Of a stretch of DNA of 10,774 nt, positions 5,327 to 10,774 are shown in pieces. The first letter of the stretch is position 1. The number at the start of each line of letters is the position of its first letter. A model generated the notes under the pieces. It was not told the origin of the DNA and did no database searches. It was given only the letters and a program-made list of their open reading frames with translations. The stretch spans positions 1-10,774 of the forward strand of contig JAEWHY010000073.1 in NCBI GenBank assembly GCA_023387555.1, read 5' to 3'. Made by a program: the position numbers and the translations under genes. This stretch comes from Pseudomonadota bacterium. GTDB taxonomy: Bacteria; Pseudomonadota; Alphaproteobacteria; Rhizobiales; Xanthobacteraceae.

Positions 5327-6541
5327 TTACACGAGATCCATGAACTCCGCGGCAAGAGCCTCCGGCGCTCCGGTCGGCCACGCATTGGTCAGCACCACGA
5401 TCGCAACATTCGCCGAAGGAAGAATGACGAGATTGGTTCCCGCGCCCATCGCGAAGGCGCCGGAATGGCTGAACCTCATGCGACCTGCCGGCGTCACGCT
5501 GATGTTGAAGCCGTAGCCGTAGAAGCCCGGCCGCGCGGTGAAGGTCGCGGCGGGGCTTGAGAACGCCTGCGGGGACAGCACCGGCAGCAGCGCCTTCTTG
5601 TCGATGAATGTTTTGCCGTCGAGCATGCCGCCTTGCGTCACCATTGCCAGCCAGCGCGCGAGATCGTTGACCGACGACGAGACGCCGCCTGCGGGCGCCT
5701 GCGCGTCCGGGGTGCGCTGGTATTTATGCACAAACCGGTCACCGACCTTCACGTGACCGAACGCGCGGTTGCTGCGCTTCTCGAAATCGGCAAAGCGCGT
5801 GCTGGTCGAAGTCATGCCGAGCGGCTTGAACAGCACGTCCTCGCTCAGGCTCGCCCAGTCCTTCCCCGACGCGACCGCCACCGCTTCGGCGCCCGCGGTG
5901 AGTCCAAAATTGGTATAGGCATAGCTGATGCGAAACGGAGCGAGCGGCAGAAGCCGCAACCGCTCCAGCACCTGCCGGCGGTCGAAGCCGAGATCCTCCA
6001 GCGCATCGCCGCCGTGATCGGGCAGGCCGGAACGGTGGCTGAGCATATCCCCGACCGTGACATGCGTGGTGACGAATCCGTCCTTTAGCCGGAACCAGGG
6101 CAAATGCTTCACCACCGGCGTATCCCAGCCGACGACGCCGGCCTGAACCTGACGCGCCACCACCGTGCCGGTGACCGGCTTCGACAGCGAGGCGATCTGG
6201 AACACGGTGTCGGCGTCCACGATTTCAGGCGCCCCGACCTTGCGCACGCCAAAGCCCTTCGCATAGACGGTGCGTCCGTCGCGAACGACCGCAACCGCCA
6301 TGCCGGGTATGCCGCTGCGCCGCATGATCTCCGCGGCGCGCGCATCGAGTTCGCCGATCGCGCGGTCGATCTGCCCGTCCGGGATCGGCACGCCCATCAC
6401 TTCGGACGGCGGCGTCATGTCCTGCGCGCGCGTCGCCGATCCGCCCTGCATCGCAATGAGGACGCCGGCGGCGAGCATGATGCCCGGCCTTGCGCGAAAC
6501 CTTGCAACCGAGGAGCGGGGCGTTTGTCGAACGAAGGGCAT
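5327..6541 (-). CDS. Exported serine hydrolase of the beta-lactamase (class C/PBP-like) family, prematurely terminated
   Basis: The 404 codons before the stop hold a complete catalytic domain of the serine beta-lactamase-like family, which includes AmpC-like enzymes, D-aminopeptidases and EstB-type esterases. The nucleophile motif is S118-L-S-K121, the second motif is Y209-T-N211, and the third is H359-S-G361 in place of KTG. The N-terminus has basic residues, a hydrophobic run (21-31) and a likely signal cleavage site near A39, so it should act in the periplasm. AGGA lies shortly upstream of the ATG. HSG rather than KTG favours an esterase or peptidase over a true beta-lactamase, and nothing suggests a resistance role. 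The frame ends at TAA (5327-5329) after EFMDLV, but the same frame carries on into a DUF3471-like domain, so the protein is shortened by about 130 residues. The core may still fold. Confidence 0.88.
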   Translation of the reverse strand: MPFVRQTPRSSVARFRARPGIMLAAGVLIAMQGGSATRAQDMTPPSEVMGVPIPDGQIDRAIGELDARAAEIMRRSGIPGMAVAVVRDGRTVYAKGFGVRKVGAPEIVDADTVFQIASLSKPVTGTVVARQVQAGVVGWDTPVVKHLPWFRLKDGFVTTHVTVGDMLSHRSGLPDHGGDALEDLGFDRRQVLERLRLLPLAPFRISYAYTNFGLTAGAEAVAVASGKDWASLSEDVLFKPLGMTSTSTRFADFEKRSNRAFGHVKVGDRFVHKYQRTPDAQAPAGGVSSSVNDLARWLAMVTQGGMLDGKTFIDKKALLPVLSPQAFSSPAATFTARPGFYGYGFNISVTPAGRMRFSHSGAFAMGAGTNLVILPSANVAIVVLTNAWPTGAPEALAAEFMDLV

Positions 6542-6556
6542 GTTTGTCCTGTGCGG

Positions 6557-6625
6557 TTAGAGCGTTTTCGAGCGAAGTGGGCACCGGTTCGCGTGAAGAA
6601 AACGCGTCAATGCAAGAACCTAGAG
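6557..6625. repeat. Intergenic palindromic repeat of Bradyrhizobium type
   Basis: The stretch opens TTAGAGCGTTTTCGAGCGAA, continues through ACCGGTTCGCGTGAAGAAAACG and closes near CCTAGAG. It is an imperfect palindrome: GCGTTTTC (6562-6569) pairs with GAAAACGC (6598-6605), GCGAA (6572-6576) pairs with TTCGC (6588-6592), and the centre holds ACCGGT (6583-6588). I recognise this wording as a repeat scattered between genes in Bradyrhizobium and relatives. Copy number could not be checked here. It lies just upstream of the serine hydrolase start and downstream of the M48 gene. Confidence 0.7.
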
Positions 6626-6663
6626 ACTTTTCGCGATTCGAAGAAAAGCGAAAAGACTCTAGG
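6619..6663 (-). terminator. Long hairpin containing the M48 protease stop codon, probable terminator or repeat
   Basis: The arms 6619-6634 and 6648-6663 pair at 15 of 16 positions (one A-A mismatch) around a 13-base loop that contains TTCGAA. The M48 stop codon (6659-6661) lies inside the right arm, so in the minus-strand mRNA the hairpin begins at the end of the coding sequence. The RNA after the stem starts UUCUUG, which is only weakly U-rich. The left arm shares CCTAGAG with the end of the neighbouring palindromic repeat, so the two elements are joined. Confidence 0.6.
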
Positions 6664-7804
6664 ATGAAGGGGCGCAGATGCGTCGGAGAGCCTGCCACTC
6701 GCCGGCGCTCAGCAACGGCTCGCTACTTTGACGGACCGGGACGGTCGCGTTGATCCTCGCGATGCGGTCGGCCACCGATGGATGGCCGAGGAAGATCGTC
6801 ATGCCGTCCCTCTGGCGCGCCACCCGGTCGAGAAAGGTCGCAAGCGCACGCGGGTTGGCGTTCAGCTCCTGCAGCGTGCGGACCGCGAAATCGTCGGCCG
6901 CCGCTTCCTGGCCGCGCGAATAGGCGGCCTTGATCAGCAGTTGGGCTGCGCCGACAATTGCGGCGCCGCCGACGAAGTCGCCCAGCACCATGCCGAAGAT
7001 CAGCGAGAGTCCGGCGTTCTGGAACAGGCTGCGGATGCCGTCGCGGTTGGCGACATGACCGAGCTCGTGGGCGATGATGGCGGCGACCTCGTCCACATCC
7101 TTCGCCTGTTCGATCAGCCCCTGCAGCACATAGATGTGGCCGCCGGCGAGTGCGAAGGCATTGGCTTCGGGACGGCGTATGACGGCCGCGTGGATCGGCA
7201 TTTCGAGCCCGCCGGCTTTTGCGATCTTGCCAATCAAAGCATCGAACGTGGCCTTGCCCTCGGCCTCGCCGGGCCCGCCGCCGCATTCGAACGGCTGGCC
7301 GTCCGGTGCGGAATCGAAGGTTGCGCGAAACCGGATATCTCCGGTCCGTCCAAGGCTCTGGTCGATCGCCAGCGGAACGGCGCGACTGAGCCGGTCGGCG
7401 ATTTGCGGAAGACCGAAGAACGCCACCAGCAGCAGCGATGCGATCGCGCCAAGGCTGAGGATCATCACGCTGAGCCGCCTGGCACGCGCGGTGGCATCCG
7501 ACCGGTCAATGCTGGGGCAGGCGCGTTCGATGGTCCGGGCCAGCGCCTGATCTTCGATCTCTAGCCGCGCCAGCCGGTCGCTGTCGCGCAAGCCGAGCCG
7601 GAACAGATGTGCCGGAGCGTTGAGATGCAGGAGACGGGAATAGGGCCAGGCCGCCACCGGATCGCCGTGATGATCGCACACCGCGAGGCCCGACGGCGTA
7701 CAGGTGACCGTCACCGCGTGCCGGGCGGAGGTGACGCCGTCAAAATAGATGGCCGGTGCGGAGCGTGTTGCAGCATCTGCCATTGCCCGTACGTGTTGCC
7801 CCAT
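6659..7804 (-). CDS. M48-family membrane metalloprotease
   Basis: A 381-residue zinc protease of family M48. The zinc site is complete: HELGH at 246-250 within AAIIAHELGHVANRDG, with the third ligand E300 in RGQEAAADDFA. The N-terminal part (about 17-95, from IYFDGVTSARHAV to LARLEIEDQAL) looks like the small domain that precedes some M48 peptidases (DUF7092-like, less sure). One strong membrane helix spans about 111-130, and a second hydrophobic stretch (about 266-292) sits between the zinc motifs. The catalytic part probably lies in the periplasm, where relatives take part in envelope protein quality control. I use the ATG at 7802-7804, with AAGG about ten bases upstream. A second ATG seven codons later is also possible. 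The stop codon is embedded in a long hairpin. It lies downstream of the EcsC-like gene on the same strand, 107 bp away. Confidence 0.9.
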   Translation of the reverse strand: MGQHVRAMADAATRSAPAIYFDGVTSARHAVTVTCTPSGLAVCDHHGDPVAAWPYSRLLHLNAPAHLFRLGLRDSDRLARLEIEDQALARTIERACPSIDRSDATARARRLSVMILSLGAIASLLLVAFFGLPQIADRLSRAVPLAIDQSLGRTGDIRFRATFDSAPDGQPFECGGGPGEAEGKATFDALIGKIAKAGGLEMPIHAAVIRRPEANAFALAGGHIYVLQGLIEQAKDVDEVAAIIAHELGHVANRDGIRSLFQNAGLSLIFGMVLGDFVGGAAIVGAAQLLIKAAYSRGQEAAADDFAVRTLQELNANPRALATFLDRVARQRDGMTIFLGHPSVADRIARINATVPVRQSSEPLLSAGEWQALRRICAPSS

Positions 7805-7856
7805 CCTGCCGCGCCTTGTCTACGGTATCCCGATTTGCGGGCCGTGGCGCGTGTGG

Positions 7857-7882
7857 ATGATGCAAATTCATGATGCAATTTC
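7857..7882. repeat. Tandem 13-bp repeat upstream of the M48 protease gene
   Basis: ATGATGCAAATTC (7857-7869) is followed directly by ATGATGCAATTTC (7870-7882), with one difference. It is an AT-rich island in GC-rich DNA, 53-78 bases upstream of the M48 start and 30-55 bases downstream of the EcsC stop. The position fits an operator or promoter element for the protease gene, but no regulator can be named. Confidence 0.5.
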
Positions 7883-7911
7883 ATGGGCCCTGCAGCGCAG
7901 CGACAGGCTGC

Positions 7912-8715
7912 TCAGTGGCTCTGCGCAAGCCGGGCATATTCCTTCTCGATGCGCGCTTTTCCGTAGCGCCGTTCCAGCCGCCGCACCGTGAAATGTCCGC
8001 GCGCGACATCCTGGAAGTGTTCGAGAAACGCATAATTAACCGCGGCGCCGCCCAGGGCGCCGATCACCGGAAAGGATTGTGCGGCGACCTTTTGCGACAC
8101 CACCACCCCGAATCGCGACGCGACCTCGGCGAGGAATCGGACCATGATCGGAGCGCCCTCGGCGACCACCCCGCGTTGTGCGACGAAGCGTGCGGCCTCG
8201 GTGACGGATCTGGCCAGAAGACCGCGCACCGCGAAATATCCGCTTTCGGCGGCATCGTCGGAGCCGGTCCGGCCGCCGAGCGCGAACACCTGCACGCAGG
8301 ACAGCGCGGCTTCGGGGTCGGACAGGTCCTCGCCCTCGCTGCTCGCGATCTCGGCGATCGAACGCAGCATGATGATGGTCGACACCGGCAGTTCGATTGG
8401 CAGCGCCGCCAGTCCGAATGCGCCGCCGGCGGCACCGGACGCCGTGGCCAGCGCCTTGTGCAGCAGTTGCGAGCCGGCGTGCGGATCGTCCCGCATCGTC
8501 TTCAGCGCCACCCTGAGCGCCATGTCGAGCGCCTTCGAGGTCGCCGTGGAGATCGCCTGCGCGGCGGAAGCCGGCAGGGCATAGCCGATCAGTTCGATCG
8601 GCTTGCCGACCATGTTCGTCAGCCGCGCCGCCAGGCTCGGATTTTCGAGCGACTGGACGGCGCGCCGCAACGCGTCAAGGTCGTCCGGCGTCAGTTCGGT
8701 CAGCGGCGCGTCCAA
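7912..8715 (-). CDS. EcsC-family protein
   Basis: A 267-residue protein of the EcsC family, named after a Bacillus protein encoded with an ABC transporter; its biochemical role is not established. It is Ala/Gly-rich with amphipathic stretches: GAAGGAFGLAALPIELPVSTIIMLRSIAEIA (about 94-124), a middle region with GRTGSDDAAESGY, and the family-like C-terminal segment FPVIGALGGAAVNYAFLEHF (215-234), then DVARGHFTVRRLERRYG. No signal peptide is seen, and membrane association is likely but not certain. The start is TTG (8713-8715), backed by GGGGGTG seven bases upstream. No ATG or GTG nearby does better. It is divergent from the cyclase gene (142 bp) and could be co-transcribed with the M48 protease, although the 107-bp gap with a tandem repeat argues for a separate promoter there. 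Confidence 0.85.
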   Translation of the reverse strand: MDAPLTELTPDDLDALRRAVQSLENPSLAARLTNMVGKPIELIGYALPASAAQAISTATSKALDMALRVALKTMRDDPHAGSQLLHKALATASGAAGGAFGLAALPIELPVSTIIMLRSIAEIASSEGEDLSDPEAALSCVQVFALGGRTGSDDAAESGYFAVRGLLARSVTEAARFVAQRGVVAEGAPIMVRFLAEVASRFGVVVSQKVAAQSFPVIGALGGAAVNYAFLEHFQDVARGHFTVRRLERRYGKARIEKEYARLAQSH

Positions 8716-8722
8716 ATGCTTT

Positions 8723-8729
8723 CACCCCC
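8723..8729 (-). promoter_or_regulatory. Shine-Dalgarno sequence deciding the TTG start of the EcsC-like gene
   Basis: On the minus strand GGGGGTG sits seven bases before TTG (8713-8715). Its strength and spacing are the reason for accepting a non-ATG start. Confidence 0.55.
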
Positions 8730-8857
8730 GTTCGAGGCAACAGACATGTCGATGCAACAGGGTTGGAGATAGGGCGTCCCCGGCATATCTCAAGCGACAA
8801 CGTCGTTTTCGCCGGGTGCGCTATCTTTGGCCGCGCGTTTCCGGTAGCGGAATTCAA

Positions 8858-10597
8858 ATGGAACGCCGCCTTGCCACCATATTCGCCGCCGATGTCGCGG
8901 GCTATTCGCGTCTGATCGGCGCCGACGAGGAAGGTACGATTGCACGCTTCCAGGCGCACCGGCACGAACTGATCGACCCCAAGATCGCCGAGCATCAGGG
9001 CCGCATGGTCAAGACCACGGGCGATGGCTTCCTGGTGGAATTCGCCAGTCCGGTGAAGGCGGTGCGCTGTGCCATCGAAGTGCTGCAGGGGATGGCGGAC
9101 CGCAATGCCGATGTGCCGGACAATCGACGGATCGAGTTCCGGATCGGCATCAATGTCGGCGATGTCGTGGTGGAGGACGGCGATGTTTATGGCGACTGCG
9201 TGAATGTCGCAGCGCGCCTCGAAGCCATCGCGGAGCCGGGCACGATCTATATCTCGCGTGCCGTCCGTGACTTCATCCAGGACCGCGCCGACATCGTGCC
9301 GGAGGATATCGGCGACAAGGCGCTCAAGAATATCGCGAGCCCGGTCCGCGTGTTCCGGATTGCGCCGCTCGGCTTCGTCTGGCGCGCATCGCCGGTGCAG
9401 ATGCCGGTGGTTCCGGACAAGCCGTCGATTGCGGTCCTGCCGTTCATGAACATGAGCAGCGATGCCGAGCAGGAATTCTTCAGCGACGGCATCACCGAAG
9501 ACCTCATCACCGACCTGTCGAAGGTCTCGGGATTGTTCGTGATCGCGCGCAATTCGTCGTTCGCCTACAAGGGGCGCTCGGTGAAGGTGCAGGATATCGC
9601 CCGCGATCTCGGCGTGCGCTTCGTGCTCGAAGGCAGCATCCGCAAGGCCGGCAATCGCGTGCGCATCACCGCGCAGTTGATCGACGCCAGCAACGGCGGG
9701 CATCTGTGGGCCGAGCGCTTCGACCGCGACCTGAACGACATCTTCGAGACCCAGGACGAAGTGGTCGAGCGGATCGTCGGCGTGCTCTCCGTTACGCTGA
9801 CCAAGCGCGAGGAGGAGCGCCTGAACCGGCGCGGCACCTCCAACCTGCAGGCCTATGAATTCTGGCTGCGCGCGCGCGAGGCGCTGTCGCGCGCCACCCG
9901 CGAGGCGGTCGCCGAGAGCAAGGCGCTGCATCGCAAGGCGATCGAGGCCGATCCGCGTTTCGCCGCGCCCCATGCCGGCCTCTCGCTCTGCTGCATCTCG
10001 GAATATGCCAGCGGCTGGGCGGCGGAGCCGGAGGCCGTGCTCGATGAGGCGGAGCGCTGGGCCCGCCGCGCGCTCGAACTCGATCCGCAGGAGCCGGTCA
10101 GCCACATGGCGCTCGGCAACGTACTGCTGTGGCGGCGCCAGCATGACACCGCGCTCGCTGAATTCCGCCAGATGACCGCGATGGACCCGAACTTCGCGCA
10201 AGGCCACATGGCGACCGGGCTCGGCCTGACCTATGCGGGTCAGCCCGCAGAGGCGCTGGAAGCCTTCGCCTATGCGATGCGGCTCGACCCGCATTATCCC
10301 GGGATCGCGCTGCATTTCGTCGCGCAGGCGCATATCGCGCTCGGCGATTACGACGCCGCCGCAAAGCGGCTGAGCGAACGGATCGTGCGCAATCCGGGCA
10401 CCGATTCCAGCCGCATGCTGCTGGCGTCCTGCTATGGCCACCTCGGACGCATCGAAGAGGCGCGCGCCGTCTGGGCGGCGCTGCTGGAGGTGAATCCGGA
10501 CTTTTCCCTGGCGCAGCGCGAGCGCGTGCTGCCTTACAAGGATGCGCGGGACTTTCAGCGCATCGTCGATGGCCTGGCGAAAGCCGGATTGCCCTGA
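8858..10597 (+). CDS. Class III adenylate/guanylate cyclase with TolB-like domain and TPR repeats
   Basis: A 579-residue soluble protein expected to make cyclic nucleotide (most likely cAMP) from NTP. The catalytic domain covers about residues 1-170. Metal aspartates are D12 (FAADVAGYS) and D56 (TTGDGF). The base-selecting pair is K52 and D109, which predicts ATP. The transition-state residues are N116 and R120 (VNVAARL). All are present, so activity is expected. Residues 188-310 (PSIAVLPFMNMS to the RIVGVL end) form the TolB-N/FlgO-like domain that often follows such cyclases. From about 330 to 550 come TPR-like helical pairs with the expected DP residues (ADPRFA, LDPQEP, MDPNFA, LDPHYP, VNPDFS). 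No transmembrane helix lies between the cyclase and the TolB-like domain. The start is the ATG at 8858, right before the RRLATIFAADV strand. The longer frame from 8603 runs antisense to the EcsC-like gene. The TPRs probably bind a partner that controls the cyclase (inference). Confidence 0.93.
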   Translation: MERRLATIFAADVAGYSRLIGADEEGTIARFQAHRHELIDPKIAEHQGRMVKTTGDGFLVEFASPVKAVRCAIEVLQGMADRNADVPDNRRIEFRIGINVGDVVVEDGDVYGDCVNVAARLEAIAEPGTIYISRAVRDFIQDRADIVPEDIGDKALKNIASPVRVFRIAPLGFVWRASPVQMPVVPDKPSIAVLPFMNMSSDAEQEFFSDGITEDLITDLSKVSGLFVIARNSSFAYKGRSVKVQDIARDLGVRFVLEGSIRKAGNRVRITAQLIDASNGGHLWAERFDRDLNDIFETQDEVVERIVGVLSVTLTKREEERLNRRGTSNLQAYEFWLRAREALSRATREAVAESKALHRKAIEADPRFAAPHAGLSLCCISEYASGWAAEPEAVLDEAERWARRALELDPQEPVSHMALGNVLLWRRQHDTALAEFRQMTAMDPNFAQGHMATGLGLTYAGQPAEALEAFAYAMRLDPHYPGIALHFVAQAHIALGDYDAAAKRLSERIVRNPGTDSSRMLLASCYGHLGRIEEARAVWAALLEVNPDFSLAQRERVLPYKDARDFQRIVDGLAKAGLP

Positions 10598-10612
10598 GCG
10601 GGCCTCGCGCGC

Positions 10613-10774
10613 CTATCTCATCATACTTGGCAGCCAGAGCGAGATCGCCGGAAATGCGATCAGGATGCCAAGCCGGAAGATGTCGGCGACCACGAACGGC
10701 AATACGCCCCGGAACAAGGTCGGCGTCGATACCTGCGGCAGCAGCGCGTTCAGCACGAACAGGTTCATGCCGAC
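10613..10774 (-). CDS. TRAP transporter large permease (DctM-like), C-terminal fragment
   Basis: The last 53 codons of a gene running off the right edge, ending in TAG (10613-10615). The translation includes VGMNLFVLNALLPQ, then RGVLPFVVADIFRLGILIAF and PAISLWLPSMM. The GMNLFV phrase, the GVLPFVVADIFRL helix and the short SLWLP tail are typical of the end of DctM-family large permease subunits, which carry carboxylates or other organic acids across the inner membrane with a periplasmic binding protein. The substrate cannot be judged from this part. It converges on the cyclase gene with a 15-bp gap that leaves no room for a separate terminator. Confidence 0.85.
   Translation of the reverse strand, partial: VGMNLFVLNALLPQVSTPTLFRGVLPFVVADIFRLGILIAFPAISLWLPSMMR

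Noticed and set aside
1636..5329. Stop codon reassignment as an explanation of the two in-frame stops
   Set aside because: TAG and TAA are both used as proper ends of intact genes in the same window.
5327..6541. Beta-lactamase resistance gene
   Set aside because: Only the general fold motifs are present. The third motif is HSG and a DUF3471-like domain follows, which fits the broad esterase/peptidase group, and there is no ampR-like neighbour.
8716..8857. Promoter elements between the EcsC-like and cyclase genes
   Set aside because: TATCTT and TTGCAT-like words occur, but no pair has convincing sequence and spacing, so none is annotated.
8675..10441. A 588-codon open frame on the minus strand
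   Set aside because: It mirrors the cyclase gene, whose motifs are clear, and its own translation (Arg/His/Asp-rich) shows no family features.

Overview
The window is GC-rich alphaproteobacterial chromosome and most resembles Bradyrhizobium, Rhodopseudomonas or relatives (Nitrobacteraceae). The basis is a small DUF3551-type secreted protein, a soluble cyclase-TolB-like-TPR protein of the kind abundant in rhizobia, and two intergenic palindromic repeat elements of a style I recognise from these genomes. I ran no search, so the lineage is an inference.

Layout from left to right. A GC-rich double-hairpin repeat (1-64) lies against the stop codon of a Nudix hydrolase (65-496, minus). This gene diverges from an SRAP/YedK abasic-site sensor (573-1319, plus). 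Next is a small DUF4126-like membrane protein gene (1345-1917, minus), broken by one in-frame TAG. It diverges from an exported protein-L-isoaspartate O-methyltransferase (1945-2691, plus). A PheA/TfdB-type FAD monooxygenase (2708-4372, minus) converges on that gene. A 223-bp gap then leads to a small secreted DUF3551-like protein (4596-4892, plus). After it comes an exported serine beta-lactamase-family hydrolase (5327-6541, minus), whose C-terminal DUF3471-like domain (4928-5326) is cut off by an in-frame TAA. A 117-bp repeat and hairpin region follows (6557-6663). Then come an M48 membrane metalloprotease (6659-7804, minus) and an EcsC-family protein with a TTG start (7912-8715, minus). A soluble class III adenylate/guanylate cyclase with TolB-like and TPR regions (8858-10597, plus) diverges from the latter. 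The window ends in the last 53 codons of a TRAP transporter large permease (10613-10774, minus).

The genes are mostly single transcription units in alternating orientation, with no obvious shared pathway. Several concern maintenance or quality control: Nudix (nucleotide clean-up), YedK (abasic-site shielding), PCMT (repair of damaged proteins) and the M48 protease. I see no phage, insertion sequence, CRISPR, tRNA or rRNA. I also find no convincing new multi-gene system.

The most notable observation is that two unrelated minus-strand genes 3.7 kb apart each carry exactly one in-frame nonsense codon (one TAG, one TAA), with the reading frame otherwise preserved on both sides. The next most notable are a C-terminal clamp-binding-like motif on the YedK homologue, a signal peptide plus four cysteines on the PCMT, and the layered repeat and hairpin that contains the M48 stop codon.
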